A DNA stretch of 64,000 nucleotides from Gracilaria vermiculophylla (GCA_019155205.2 JAHNZQ020000308.1:17201-81200); one strand, 5' to 3'. Positions 21,360-33,226 are shown, counted from the stretch's first letter. Notes: generated by a model not told the origin, from the sequence alone. Numbers and translations are program-made.

Positions 21360-22686
21360 TGAAGGTTTCCCTAGGAAGCACAAGGACCTCCAGGGGTGCA
21401 CATACACATACGATACTACCGCAAGAGCTTACCAGTACAATAAAATGACCGAAGCAATCGGCGAGTGGGTCAAACTAAACCCAAAGTTCCCCATGGACGT
21501 GTGGCGCATTCTGATGACGCTTAAAGAGCCGAACAAAATGAAATGGAAACCAAAGGCGCCAATAGAAGAAGATGACAAGGTAGAACAAGCAGTTTTTGCT
21601 GAAGACATCAAGAAGTACATGAAACGTGTTACCCAGTTCGAAGACAACAGCTGCAACGTATTCACTGTCGTGTACGGCCAGTGCAGCGAGTCGTTGCAAG
21701 CCAAGATACGTGGGCAGGACAATTGGGAATCTATTTTTGAAGACAACGACCTAATGAGGCTGATGAAAAGCATCAAGGTGTGGATGCTAAACCAAGAGGG
21801 ATCCAGGAGCCCCGTGGCAACAGCAGACGCAGCGCTGGCGGCAATGTACAGAGTTCGCCAGAATAGGCATGAATCGCTGACAGAGTAGTGCCGTAGGTTC
21901 ACGGCAGCCACAGAAGTGCTCGACCACATAGACATAAGGCTTGAGAAGGCACTGGTGGGCTTAGCAGATAAATCACTAGAGGCGGAAGAGAAGAAAACAA
22001 GAAAGGATGCGACCGTGGAGGAGATTGAAACGGCTGAGAGTAGAACGCTTGAGAAGTTCTTGGCGTACCGCTTCATCGCCGCTGCAGACAAAGCAAGATT
22101 CTCGAACGTTGCAGTGTACTTGGAGAACGAGTACGTCGCGGGAAGCCACAAGTTTCCAAAGGACACCTTGGCGGCGTACAACTTCCTTGAGAATTGGTAG
22201 AGCAGCGCCGCGCACGTAGAGGACCATTCTAACGATGGCGTGAGCTTTGCGCAGACCGATAAACCAGCTGACGCCAGAAGAACGCCCAGAGACCGCTCAC
22301 ACATCCAGTGCTACCGCTGCGGCAATTTCGGGCATACACAGCATGAAGGCAAATGTGACCCGGATGACGTCATGACGTGCCAGAACAGAGGAAGCGCGAA
22401 GTCGGGCACCGCTAACCACATGACTGTCATGGCGGCAGGCAGCAGCGACGAGTCGGGCGACGAATGGTACCGAGTACCAATGCTGTGCACGACGCACAAA
22501 GAAGCCCGGGAAGGTGACAAGAACACAGGGCATGTCCTCGACGCGTGTGGAGAAGTCGTCGAAAGCGTGATGACGCATTCTTTCAACACAACGCGTGCGT
22601 ATGTGATTCCGGCAGGAAGTGTTGGGTTGGACAGCATGTCCTCCGTGGACGTATTTGGTGAGAGCCGGCTGCTAACCATCATTTGA
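21360..22686 (+). pseudogene. Copia gag and start of protease, second copy
   Basis: It is highly similar to the first copy from 18840. The frame is broken by TAG (21886-21888), TAG (22198-22200) and TGA (22684-22686). Its zinc knuckle is intact (CYRCGNFGHTQHEGKC), unlike copy one. The protease active-site region GLDSMSSVDVFG is present near the end. The stops differ from those of the first copy. Confidence 0.85.
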
Positions 22687-22701
22687 ACGGTCCGAAACAG
22701 G

Positions 22702-24324
22702 ATGAAAATAGTCTGCAACGCAGGAGAGGTCATAGTCACGCAGATGGGTGACCTCGGCGGATACGGGCCAGTGTGGTACCATGCCGATGCTATCGCCAAC
22801 ATACTGTCTCTGAACAACGTCCAGAAGCGATACAAGGTACGCTACGACAGTGCAGTGGGAGACTTCTTCACGATGGAACGAAATGACGGAACGACGCGCG
22901 TGTTCCGGCCCACAAAGAAAGGCTTGTACGCATCGCGGCTGGTGCCTGAACAGGAGTCTATGAAGGGGGCATCGATGGTCATCACAGTGGATGGGAACGC
23001 GAAGTCGTTCACCAGATAGAAGGTCAAACGCGCCAAACAAGCCAGGCGGCTGATGGCTATCATCGGGCGACCACGCGAGCGCCACAAGCGGAAAATGGTC
23101 GGTCAAAAGCAGTTTCTCAACTGCGACATACGTTAGCAGGACGTCCGCAACGTTTTCGACATATTCGGATCAGATTTCGGCTCACTGAAGGGCAAGACCA
23201 CGCGCAAAAGCGAACCACACGTCAGCCTAAACAGGCGCCCGGTCCCAGAAGAAATCATGAAAAGACGTCGCGAGGTGGTGGTGTGCTTCGACGTCATGTA
23301 CGTGAACAGCATCCCATTCACTGTTTCGATCAGTCGGGCGTTGAAGTTCGAAACAGTTGAAGCCATCGAAAACCGCAAGGCGCAGACGCTGCTCAACAGC
23401 ATCAAGGTGATCCAGGCAACGTACGCACGACGCAGTTTCCTAGCCAACAGAATTGCTGCCGACAACGAGTTCGCATCGCTGGAGGGAGCACTTTCAGGAA
23501 TGGGCATGGCGCTGAACGTAGTGTCGAGGGGCGAGTACGTCCAAGAGATCGAGCGATACATACGAACGTTTAAGGAGCGGTGCAGAGTGGTTATCAATAC
23601 GCTCCCGTTCAAGCGTATACCGAACCGGATGATTGTGGAGCTCGTCTACGCAATGAACTTTTGGCTGCACGCGTTTCCCGCACAGGACGGCGTGTCAGCC
23701 ACCATGGGCCCGCGCGAGATGATTATTGGCATGACCATTGACGCACACAAGCACTGCATGGTGCCGTTTGGTGCCTACGTGCAAACGCACGAAGAGCACG
23801 ACAATACGCTTGCGACACGCACCATCGGCGCCATCGCGCTAAGGCCGACAGGAAATGCCCAAGGCGGCCATTTCTTCTATAGTCTCATGACAGGGCAGCG
23901 CATCGTCCGCAACAGTTGGACGAAGGTTGCGATGCCAGCCGATGTCATTTCGCGAGTCGAGCGAATGGAATGGAATTGGGCAATGAATCGGCTTGCATTT
24001 GGTGACCGACACAATGACACGGAGGCCTCGGAGGAACATGGAGATGTGGTATCGGTGGGGAGCGACCCCGAAGAGTCCGACGGCAATATCCCATCCACCG
24101 ACGACGAGGCAGGGCAAAGTGACAAAGAAAAAGACATTCTCTACGATGAGCTGATCGAAGATAGGCGCACAAGCGTCGCCGAGCCAAGAGCGCAGCCGGC
24201 AGTCAAGCAGGAGAACGCCCACGTCAAGGCGGAGCCAATAATAATGGATGAGGACGCCGGCACGGGCGGAGAACCAAGCGTTAACGAACCTGAAGCTGAC
24301 ATCGGCGAATCAAATGACGAGTAG
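22702..24324 (+). pseudogene. Copia protease end and integrase, second copy
   Basis: It continues from the protease (GYGPVWYHADAIANIL) through a GAG-pre-integrase-like region. Stops fall at 23017-23019 (TAG) and near 23133 (TAG). An open frame 23257-24324 then carries the integrase core with CFDVMYVNS, AADNEF and EIERYIRTFKERC. A stretch reading WLHAFPAQDGVSATMGPREM follows, as in copia integrases. The end is an acidic Asp/Glu-rich linker closed by TAG at 24322. Confidence 0.85.
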
Positions 24325-24351
24325 CATTCGGCACGGGAAAATGAGGTTGAC

Positions 24352-25032
24352 ATGCAGGAGAACAAGGGTGACGAATCGGACCCCGTGTGGACGCCAGAGA
24401 AACACGACTCCGCCCCAAGCGATTACAGTGCCGATCTACACACGCCTAATGAGATAGGCAGCCCCACAAAGCAGAGCGGTGCGCATCACGCGACGGGCGG
24501 CGACGAGGCAGGTAGTGGGGTACGGAATGCACCAAGCGGAGGAAATGCGGACCAGCGCGCAGGAGTGGGCAAACAAGACAGCGCCACTCAGCCCGAAGGC
24601 AGTGAGGGCGCAGCCACAAAGTTCACAGAGACCACAGGAGTGCGACCAAGGCTCAAAGACCAGCGCACGATGGCAAGCCCCAATTATGGAGCGCGCCGCG
24701 TGACGCACACAGAAGAAACGCATGGCGGTGGGAATAAAAATGACGCAGATGAGTCAGGGACAACGATTGAGGAGCAAATGAACGCCAGGTATGGAGCCCA
24801 AACGCGAACAGGGATGAGAAGCCGAAGAAAGGCAAATTACGACCTTAATGCCTGTAATGCCATGTCTGGCAATATCACCCAGGCGCACATGCTAGCGCAA
24901 TCCGATACCACCGCCATCGCTCCAACGTTCGATGTCGTCCACCTCGCCAACCTAAGCATGTCTTCGACGCCCATTACCCACGCGCTCCTGACGCAGTACG
25001 GCATTAAGAACGGCCTGAAGGATTTTGGTTAA
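24352..25032 (+). pseudogene. Copia linker between integrase and RT
   Basis: This 226-codon low-complexity, Gly/Asp/Thr-rich frame joins integrase to RT. Such linkers are common in algal copia elements. TAA at 25030-25032 separates it from the RT frame, which continues in the same phase. Confidence 0.6.
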
Positions 25033-25059
25033 CAAGGAGATGACGCGATCAACGCAGAG

Positions 25060-26604
25060 ATGCAGCAGCTGCACGACCTGAGCGTCATGAAACCAAAACC
25101 GCCGTCAGCACTCAGCAAAGAAGACCGCCAGGCAGCGCTCCAGTATCTGATGTTCTTGAAGAAGAAAAGGGATGGTCGGGTCAAAAGGCGGGGCTGCGCG
25201 GACGGACGGAATCAGCGACAAGACGCAAAGAAGGGGGATCCCTCGTCACCAACCATCTCCACTGAAGCAGTCTTCCTAGTACTAACTATAGCGGCAAAGG
25301 AAGGCCACGATGTCATGACGATGGACATCCCCGGCGCGTTTCTTCAGACGCAACTCAGGGGCGAGCGGGTACACGTGAGATTCGAAGGAAGGATGGCCGA
25401 GCTGCTCGCGCTCATCGACCCAAAACTCTACCGGCCGAACATCATCATGGAGAAGGGGAGGCCTGTCCTTTACACCGAATTACAGCGTGCGTTATACGGG
25501 ATGCTCCAGTCGGCGTTGCGTTTCTGGGAACAGGTACTTTCCGATCTGGTCGTGCTTGGATTCATCGTCAACCCATATGATTGGTGTGTAGCAAACCGCA
25601 CTATAAACGGATCTCAACAGACCGTGGGTTGGCATGTCGACGACTTTCTTGTCACCCATGTCGACGCCAAGGCCAACGACGAACTTTACGAGTGGTTTAA
25701 CGCCAAATATGGAAAACGAATACCGGTTGCGGTACATCGGGGCACTACGCACGACTACCTCGGCATGCGTGTACACTTCACAGCCGATCGAAAGGTGAAG
25801 GTCTCTATGGCAAACTACATCGACGAGCTACTGGATGACGCCCCTGCAGAGTTTGCTGGCATAGCGCCCACGCCAGGAAAACGGCACTTGTTTGACACAA
25901 GTGACAGCGCAGCGAAATTGGACGGAAAGCGCGCACACAAGTTTCACCACATCGTAGCGAAGTCCCTTTTCTTCGCCAAGCGAGCACGACCAGATATTCA
26001 GCTCTCCGTATCATTCCTGTGCACGCGAGTGCGGGACAGCGATGAGCACGACTGGAAGAAGCTAGCCCGCCTTCTCCAATACTTACGCGGAAGCCGTGAT
26101 CTTGCTCTGACGCGGGAGGCTGACGACAGCCACGTGGTCAAGTGGTGGGTTGATGCAGCTTTTGCCGTTGCGAAGGACATGCGCAGCCAAAGCGGCGGGG
26201 TAATGATGCTCGGGAATGGCGCAGTATACAGCTCATCACTCCGCCAGGGCCTCAACACGCGAAGCTCAACGGAGGCTGAGCTAGTGGCCGCAGACGACTT
26301 AATGCCACAGGTCTTGTGGACCCGCTACTTCTTGGAGGAACAAGGCTACGAGGTCCGCGACAACATCATGCTACAGGAAAACCAGATCGCAATACGCCTC
26401 GAGACCAACGGTAAGGGGTCCAGCGGTAAGCGCACACGCCATATCCAAGTGCGTTACGTCTTCATTAGCGATCGCGTGGCATCGGGCGAAATATCAATCG
26501 GGCACTGCCCCACCAAGGAGATGATGGGTGATTTCTTCACGAAGCCCCTCCAGGGCGCCGATTTCCGAAAGTTCCGTGACGAAATCCTCAACACCGAGGC
26601 ATGA
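25060..26604 (+). CDS. Copia reverse transcriptase-RNase H
   Basis: This 514-codon uninterrupted frame carries the copia RT core. It shows GHDVMTMDIPGAFLQTQLRG, ALYGMLQSALRFW and the catalytic box WHVDDFLV (YVDD in most copia elements). RNase H follows with WWVDAAFAVAKDM and SSTEAELVAADD. The frame ends 13 bp before the 3' LTR. It is the only undamaged coding segment of this element. It lacks its own start context, because the polyprotein upstream is broken, so expression is unlikely. Confidence 0.9.
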   Translation: MQQLHDLSVMKPKPPSALSKEDRQAALQYLMFLKKKRDGRVKRRGCADGRNQRQDAKKGDPSSPTISTEAVFLVLTIAAKEGHDVMTMDIPGAFLQTQLRGERVHVRFEGRMAELLALIDPKLYRPNIIMEKGRPVLYTELQRALYGMLQSALRFWEQVLSDLVVLGFIVNPYDWCVANRTINGSQQTVGWHVDDFLVTHVDAKANDELYEWFNAKYGKRIPVAVHRGTTHDYLGMRVHFTADRKVKVSMANYIDELLDDAPAEFAGIAPTPGKRHLFDTSDSAAKLDGKRAHKFHHIVAKSLFFAKRARPDIQLSVSFLCTRVRDSDEHDWKKLARLLQYLRGSRDLALTREADDSHVVKWWVDAAFAVAKDMRSQSGGVMMLGNGAVYSSSLRQGLNTRSSTEAELVAADDLMPQVLWTRYFLEEQGYEVRDNIMLQENQIAIRLETNGKGSSGKRTRHIQVRYVFISDRVASGEISIGHCPTKEMMGDFFTKPLQGADFRKFRDEILNTEA

Positions 26605-26617
26605 AGTCGCAGGAGTG

Positions 26618-26904
26618 TGTTGGAAGAGGAAGACAGAGGGGCGCGAAAGTAGCCACAACTCAGCTGACTCGCCACAGCACGCTCCTGCGTGTGCGACACG
26701 TGGCGCTCCACCTATGGCACAGGCGAAGCGACTCAAGATAACGGGTCGTCGGCGGCACAGAGTGCGGCTTCCTCTCAGTCTCGACAAGATCAGTAAACTG
26801 TCTAGCTAGTCCTTAAGGTGGAGCTTTTTGTTCTCGCTTGCTCGTTGCAACAATCGTCAGCTCAATTGCTGCGACTACGACAGATTCGAAGCGTAAATTC
26901 AACA
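26618..26904 (+). repeat. Copia 3' LTR
   Basis: The 287-bp unit runs from TGTTGGAAGAGG to AAATTCAACA and aligns to the 5' LTR with about 18 differences by eye. Confidence 0.9.
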
Positions 26905-26909
26905 TCTAG
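26905..26909 (+). repeat. Target-site duplication of copia element (right)
   Basis: TCTAG directly follows the 3' LTR and equals 18416-18420. Confidence 0.85.
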
Positions 26910-27881
26910 AAGAATGTTCCATATCACACATCTCTGTATGCTATCTTGCACTCAGATCCTGTAATCATTGGAAGCTCTGTTTCGTAGTCGAAGATCGTCC
27001 TAACAGTCACCTTGTTTCAGTGATATGAACAGATATACCATCAACCTTTCCATTAGTTCATCATTTGGGAGGTCACTGTTTTTACATTCTACTGCTTAGC
27101 CATCGGATGAAGAAGCTTCACAAATTTTTGTTGCAAAAATGAGTAGAACTGCACACAATTGCTTTTCTCCAGAAGTGAACAACGATCTAATTGTTCAAGT
27201 AATTCAATACACACAGGTTGTTGTTGAGCTATTAAGTTTGTCTTTGCCAAGGAAAGCTTCTAGGGATTATGACAAACAATGTTAGTGGTTTCGTACTGAG
27301 CAACATCTGAGACATGATTGAAAGCATTCAATGCATGTAAGTCAGCAGGCGTTGAAAGTTGACAGTCTGATCGAAATTTGGACGTGTTCACAACGGGTGT
27401 CTGAGTGGTTATTTCTTGCGTGGGTCCTAATAGTTGAGACGTTTGTTGGCAAAATGTGCTATCAATGATGCAGAGCTTGAAATTGAAGCAACTGGAGACA
27501 CTGCTGAGGAAGGTTGGTGCAGGCAGATGTTCTCTGTAAATTATATCTTGGTTGTACGCACTCTAAAATAGGTTGTCGGGGTTTGCTGGGGAGATTAAAA
27601 AACTCCTGGCAAATTCTGTGGACAAAGACCATTTTGAATTTCAAATTCAGAACACTCTATTTTGCGCATCTTCTTCGCAGAGGCCCAATATGGACTCGAG
27701 GCGATTGTAAGTGTTGCAGAGTAGCCTTTTGTTTGGGAGTTCTTACAGCACTATACTGTAAGTTAAACAGATGAGCGTGTTATCAGGTCCCTGAGGGAGC
27801 CAATCATATCTGTACAGATTGTCATCAACGTGTTGATCAACGTTTGTTAAGACAGGGCCTCATTCTGAGATAAACCTAGTG
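26910..27881. other. No gene recognised
   Basis: This stretch presumably contains the missing 5' part or promoter of the gene cut by copia. I find no frame longer than about 85 codons and no recognisable motif. The DUF1995 gene begins at its right end. Confidence 0.4.
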
Positions 27882-29156
27882 ATGCTCGAGAGTATTTCCT
27901 CCATAGGCCCATCACGAGCAATGATTTTTAAGAGCGAAGGGGTGGATTTTGCGTCGTCGACAGTTCGTTTCCCGGCGGTCTTAGCGTTTACTACTGCTTT
28001 TTCTGGAATTGTATGTTGGAAACATTCATCTCGCCGTCAAGAGCGGTCTCGGAAGAGATGTAATTCTCGGAACAACAGTTATTTGCTCTCAACAGCGGAC
28101 TCTGCGACACCGTCTCCATCCTCCTCTTTTGAACAAAATGGGAGGCAGACCGCAGCCTCAATCATTCCTGGCACTCCGTGTTTTTCGAAACGTATCATGG
28201 GCACGCCAATGGATCGAGCTGTTCGCCAGCAATATCTCAATGACGCGGGAGCCGCATTTGAGTCTTATTTGCATTCATTCTTAAGTAATCCATCGAGCGT
28301 ATCTCGATTAGCACAGCTGACTCTTTTGTTACCGGAACTTAACCCACTTCTCGATGTGTATGACCGTCGCTTTCTTTTGCAGTTCACATGGACGTTGTTG
28401 AGAGTCACTGCATCGCTTGGTCTTCGGGCATGCGTTCTTACTCAAGGGGCCCGTCTCTTTGGAGCGATGCCACTCTCCGTTGCTGGCTTGCGCCGAAATT
28501 TTGAGGCCGACTTGGAGCTTTCTCGTTCTGAATGGCCCGAGAATTCTGTTTTGTCCCGAGAGCTAGAAGATTTGGAAGCCATAGGTGAAAATGTCGATAT
28601 CGTTCTTGTTCTATCTCCTACGAATGCTGTCTCTATTCCCGCGGTGGAGAGCGTTATGAACCTTGTCCAACATTTCAAAGACAAACCTATCACCCTTGTC
28701 AATCCTCGCCTTGAGGAGGTGCCCAGTCATAGTGGTGTCATGCAAGTCCAAGGTCGAAGAACCAGACTAGCTTTGTTGGAAAGTTTTGAAGATATCTTTT
28801 ATATGCGTCTTCTCTTTGATTCTGGAAAGAACTATCCGTTGCGCGGTATACTGTATAAGGCTTATCCTTCTCAGTGGCAAGCGTGGTATTGTCCATCAGA
28901 TGATGAGTACGTCCTGGCATTGGAATTGGAACAAAAGCCAGACCTCGCTAAAGTAAGCGACGTATTCCGGAAAAAACAGTATCAGATACAGAAACAGAAA
29001 ATGGCCCAGAGCGGCGATGAGGTCGCAATTGAGCAGTTGCTTCTCTCCCCCCCTGTAATAGCAGGTTTTATTTTGCTTGTCGCGTTCCTCATTTACAAAG
29101 AAGGTGGGGATAGTTTACCTACATTGTGGAATTCGCTTAGAAGTACTGACCCTTGA
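27882..29156 (+). CDS. DUF1995 (LPA3-like) plastid protein
   Basis: The start is the ATG at 27882, giving 424 residues. Residues 1-100 are Ser/Arg-rich with a hydrophobic patch, consistent with a plastid-targeting sequence. From about residue 110 the DUF1995 domain is clear: LLPELNPLLDVYDRRFLLQFTW, then GAMPLSVAGLRRNFEADLE, then ITLVNPRLEEVPSHSGVM and a YPLRGILYKAYPSQW stretch. A hydrophobic segment (AGFILLVAFLIY) near the C-terminus may anchor it in a membrane. Land-plant members such as LPA3 assist photosystem II core assembly. That role here is inferred from family membership. It is the clearest sign of a photosynthetic host. Confidence 0.85.
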   Translation: MLESISSIGPSRAMIFKSEGVDFASSTVRFPAVLAFTTAFSGIVCWKHSSRRQERSRKRCNSRNNSYLLSTADSATPSPSSSFEQNGRQTAASIIPGTPCFSKRIMGTPMDRAVRQQYLNDAGAAFESYLHSFLSNPSSVSRLAQLTLLLPELNPLLDVYDRRFLLQFTWTLLRVTASLGLRACVLTQGARLFGAMPLSVAGLRRNFEADLELSRSEWPENSVLSRELEDLEAIGENVDIVLVLSPTNAVSIPAVESVMNLVQHFKDKPITLVNPRLEEVPSHSGVMQVQGRRTRLALLESFEDIFYMRLLFDSGKNYPLRGILYKAYPSQWQAWYCPSDDEYVLALELEQKPDLAKVSDVFRKKQYQIQKQKMAQSGDEVAIEQLLLSPPVIAGFILLVAFLIYKEGGDSLPTLWNSLRSTDP

Positions 29157-29888
29157 GATGCTGGGAGAACGAGGGCGAAAAGCTAATGCAAACACTTTTC
29201 AACTTCGTTTGACTTCGTTGTTCTTTTGAAAAGAATGACACTTGAATTTGCGTGGTTTACTTTCTAAGTCAATGGAACACCATTTGGCGCTAAACAGCCA
29301 AACAACATATGATAATTGTGATGCTTTTCGAGGCAAGTATGTGTCGAATACGTCATTGTGAATTTGTCTGTTCGGTAGCCTTTTCCGTGGGTCAAGGAGG
29401 GAAATATGGTTGTAATGGTATACGAGGTGCATTAACATAGTACATTACATCAGATTGAATATTTATCTTTGCGGTGCCATTTCGTTATCTGCCTTTCTCT
29501 GGAAAAGTATCACAGTGAAGTACCGTGAAATGACGCCTGCGATGTAGAAATGAAGGCATAGCACCAACGAAAGGCTGCCCAATTACCACGAGAGCTTCGC
29601 TCAATTACCGTCAATTATCCGTTCTGTTTCGCGCTCGCACAAGGAAACCTATCAATGAAATAATGGTATGTCTCTCATCGACTCATGAACCTCACGTGAG
29701 TTGTAAACATTGAGATATTCATGTCTCGGAAGCGTTAGCATGTTCCGGCAACCTGTAACCTTTCACTGCCCTCGGAAACTTCTTTCCGTGCCTGCATGCA
29801 TGAACAAGAAGAGTAGACGTTAGTTTAAGCGCTAAATTAAGCTAGAGAGCCTTACAAATAATTGTGTTGAGAATGCAGTCGAAAGAAA
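29157..29888. other. Intergenic, nothing recognised
   Basis: This region lies between the stop of the DUF1995 gene and the stop of the convergent CMC1-like gene. No RNA gene or repeat was identified. Confidence 0.4.
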
Positions 29889-30188
29889 TTACCTTCTCCT
29901 CAGTTCATCCTTCAAAAATTCATCATCTCCGTATTCCCTCATGCAGATATCCACAGCCTTGCTATACTTGCGACAGTGCCACACAACACTTAGAAGTTTC
30001 CCCTCAGCACATTCGGCAAGTCTACGAACGTGCTCGTCACAACCTTTCACTGCAAGATCTCGCAGCTCCCGTATGACCTTGTTTTCCGCTTTATGAATCA
30101 AAATTGGGACTGGATCTGCGCTGGAACGATTTCGTATAATGTCTTTGAATTCTTCATCCGAAATGCTTGTTTGATTTTGATGAGGCAT
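29889..30188 (-). CDS. CMC1-like twin CX9C mitochondrial protein
   Basis: The ATG at 30188 gives 99 residues. An in-frame GTG further upstream would add 50 unlikely residues. Two CX9C pairs, CDEHVRRLAEC and CRKYSKAVDIC, form the coiled-coil-helix-coiled-coil-helix fold typical of the Cmc1 family, whose members sit in the mitochondrial intermembrane space and help assemble cytochrome c oxidase. Length and a charged C-terminus agree. Import would go through the Mia40 disulfide relay (family knowledge). The N-terminal 50 residues are less typical, and an unseen intron there is possible. It is divergent from eIF3b, with 500 bp between starts. Confidence 0.7.
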   Translation of the reverse strand: MPHQNQTSISDEEFKDIIRNRSSADPVPILIHKAENKVIRELRDLAVKGCDEHVRRLAECAEGKLLSVVWHCRKYSKAVDICMREYGDDEFLKDELRRR

Positions 30189-30688
30189 GTACTGGAATGG
30201 TATTCGTAGCCTAAACTCAGAGATGTATCTTACTATTGGGGTCTGGTTCACAATAATCTGCAATTCACGAAAATTGTGGTCGTAATGATTGCGGATAGGT
30301 GTTGTAGAATGCAATTGGCATCGAAAGGTAAGGCACACAGGAAAATAAAGTGAACGGAATGATGCCGAGTCTATACCAAGGGTAAAATGTTTTAAATAAT
30401 AACACGACTACACGTATCCGGCTTTGTGATATTTAAGATTGGATCAATTTCCGGAGCATGACTGTTGGAAAATTTTCGACTGGGAAAAATTTCATCGTCG
30501 TCGGTATCACTCCGATCGCTTGTGTTGCAGATGGCCACTTCTCCAAGCGTCTAGGCCAATATATCAGAAAAGCACATCTCTCGTTTCATTAGGGATTGTG
30601 CAGAGGTCCTTTTGTCCAAGAAAAATCCAGCTACTTACTAATCCCTTCATTCTCATTGAAAAACATTTGCCCTCGAATCGTCCCCAAA
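30189..30688. promoter_or_regulatory. Divergent intergenic region (CMC1-like / eIF3b)
   Basis: A 500-bp space separates two outward-reading starts, so both promoters must lie here or overlap. I see no convincing TATA box or repeated motif. Confidence 0.35.
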
Positions 30689-33073
30689 ATGCCGGGTGTC
30701 GGACCTGAAGAGGTGGTCCCTGTCAGTTCGATCGAAGATGACTTTCGGCGGAAGAAAGATGAGATGCGTCAGGTGGCGAAAGAATGCGTCGTCATTGTCG
30801 ATAATGTGCCAAAAATAGGTCCAGAGAAATACGAGAAGCTTGTTGGGAAACTGACGCCCTTGTTTGATAAATTTGCCCGAATGCGTCGAGACGAACATGA
30901 GAAACCCCGTTTGACTTTTGTTCGGGACGAGAGTGGATTTACCCTAGGCTTTGCAATTGCGGAGTATATGACGCCAGAGGAAGCATACAAAGCGGTTGCC
31001 TCCCTCCACAACTTTCAACTCGATAGATCCCATCGTTTTTGGGCCCGCACAGCAGGGGAGCTCGAAAGGCTCCGAAATATTCCAGAAGAGTTTGTTCCTC
31101 CGCCTCCTTTGCCCGTCAGCCTCAAGAACAGACCAAATTTCAAGAGCTGGTTGCTTGATGAACGAGGTCGTGACCAGTTCATGATCCGTCATGGCCACGA
31201 GACAAGTGTTTACTGGCACGACCATGTCGTGAAACCTCAAATGGTAAGTTTCCTTTGATATTATTGGCATAAACGCCGGCAATGACGAAAAATAGAGACT
31301 TGTAACCGAGTTCACGTCAAAGAGGTTATATATATATGAACTCTTTTCGATGAGGATGCGGATTGTCCTAGAGGCTGTTTCAGAGCCTGCGTTTTTTGCT
31401 ACGCAAGCATTACCTTCTCTGCGTTTATCTCGCAAACTCTCTTGAAGATTTTTACTGACATAGAGTTTGATGCACTCGATACTGGTAACTTACCTAATCA
31501 ACAGGATTACGCCAAAGTTAAGTGGTCAGATGCCGGGGTAGTATGGTCTCCTCGAGGCACATATCTTGCTACTTTCCATCAACGAGGCGTTAAGTTATGG
31601 GGTCGCACTGCGTCTTCCGAAGGTGAAGTAGATTGGGTTATAGTGATGCGTTTCGAGCACACTAATGTTTCTTTGGGTCATTTTTCACCTTGCGAAAAAT
31701 ACCTCGTTACGTTCAACGGTACAGAACCCGAGCGAGATGATAAGAGAAATCCACGTGCGGTTCTGGTTTGGGATGTTTTGACTGGTAAGAAGAAGCGTGG
31801 GTTCATGGGGCCTCCCAGGTCAATGATAGGCCCGGATGGGACGATACCATGGCCTATATTTCAATGGTCACACGACGATAAGTACTTTGCGAGATTGAAT
31901 GAAAACGCAATCTCTGTGTATCAAACTCCAGACATGGGCCTCGTTGACAAGAAGTCGATGAAAATTCCACACGTCCAAGGATTCGCTTGGTCACCGACAT
32001 CCAGTATAATGGCGTATTGGACACCTGAAGTGAATGACTCTCCAGCTCGAGTAACAGTTGTCGAGTTACCTTCAAAGAAGGAAATTCGGCAGAAAGCGTT
32101 GTATTCGGTATCATCTATAGTTCTTCATTGGCAACAAGAAGGAAAATTTCTTTGTTGCAAAGTTGACCGTCTTACAAAAAGTAAGAAGGGCCAGTTCACC
32201 AACTTCGAATTGTTTCGAGTTCAAGCCAAAGATATTCCAATTGAAGTCTTGGAATACAAAGAAAAGGATATTGTTCAAGCTTTCGGATGGGAACCGCAAG
32301 GCCATCGTTTTGCAGTAATACACGGATACAGCGACAAGCCTGGGAAAACCGATGTGAGTTTTTTCACAATGGAAGGTATCACAGGTGAACTCAAGCCATT
32401 GTTTACCCTTGAAAATAGGAACGTGAATCAGATGCGATGGTCTCCAAAAGGTCGTTTTATTTTACTTGCAGCTCTCGGATCACCAAATGGAAACCTTGAA
32501 TGGTATGACGTGAATGATGCTACTGGAAAGGATTCTCCGGAGCCTGTAGGAACGAATCAACATTTTCTTTGCAATGACGTTCAATGGGACCCATCAGGGC
32601 GATTTGTATCTAGTTTCGTCACGTATTGGCGTAATAGTAACGAAAACGGGTACATAATTTGGACGATGTACGGCAAAGAGCTTTGCCGCGTGAGCGTGGA
32701 CATGTTGTACCAGTTTGCCTGGAGGCCAAGGCCTCCGTCTCTCCTTTCTGCTAAACAACGTAAGGTTGTTAAAAAGAACCTCAAAGAGAGAAAAGAGAAA
32801 TATGAAAGAGAAGATAAGGATCTCCGAGATACCGTCAGCAGTGGGAAGGCCGCTCAGCGGAAAGCGCAGCGCGATGCATTTTATGCTTTCCGGAATGAAG
32901 CAAAGAAAATTCTCGAGGAGGAAGCTGCGAAACGACAAGAAGCAATCGCTAAATATGGTACAACTGGAGACGACAGAGAGACTATAACGGAGGTTGTTGA
33001 GACGGTTCTTTCTGTCAAGAATGAAATCGACTTCAGCAAGAAGTTACTTACCAGCGATGATGAGCGCGATTAG
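30689..33073 (+). CDS. eIF3b: Translation initiation factor eIF3 subunit B (one intron)
   Basis: It joins 30689-31243 and 31505-33073, giving 707 residues, a usual length. Residues about 35-120 form the RRM (VVIVDNVPKIG, FAIAEYMTPEEAYKAV). The WD-type beta-propeller follows, with VVWSPRGTYLATFHQRGVKLWG directly after the splice and HFSPCEKYLVTF next. The C-terminal 100 residues are a charged helix that in other species contacts other eIF3 subunits. eIF3b is a scaffold of the factor that loads mRNA onto the 40S ribosome. The gene is convergent with the primase gene, 153 bp away. Confidence 0.95.
31244..31504 (+). other. Intron of eIF3b
   Basis: The 261-bp phase-0 intron has donor GTAAGT after an ATG codon and acceptor ATCAACAG. 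It contains stop codons, so it must be removed. An upstream AG at about 31462 is an alternative acceptor, but it would add 14 residues not usual in the family. Confidence 0.8.
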
Positions 33074-33226
33074 AGTAAACGTCATGGATGAAGCGGTTTC
33101 AGCAATTTCATTACGGTTGCAGGTGTTGCAAAGAATATGAATGGACAGCCGTCGAGCGGTAGCCTTAAAGCGTTTGAAGTTTCCGCATGTAAACGGTGCC
33201 ACATGTTTCGTATTTTCATATTCTTT

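Larger units (their letters stand above)
18421..26904 (+). mobile_element. Ty1/copia retrotransposon with internal duplication and gap
   Basis: Identical-length 287-bp LTRs (18421-18707, 26618-26904) have TGTTGG...CAACA ends and are flanked by a perfect 5-bp duplication TCTAG (18416-18420 and 26905-26909). The gene order gag, protease, integrase, RT, RNase H is that of copia. By eye the LTRs differ at roughly 18 positions, so the insertion is not recent. The internal region holds two gag-to-integrase copies, separated by 100 Ns and a gypsy LTR fragment. Only one RT-RNase H is present. Confidence 0.9.
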
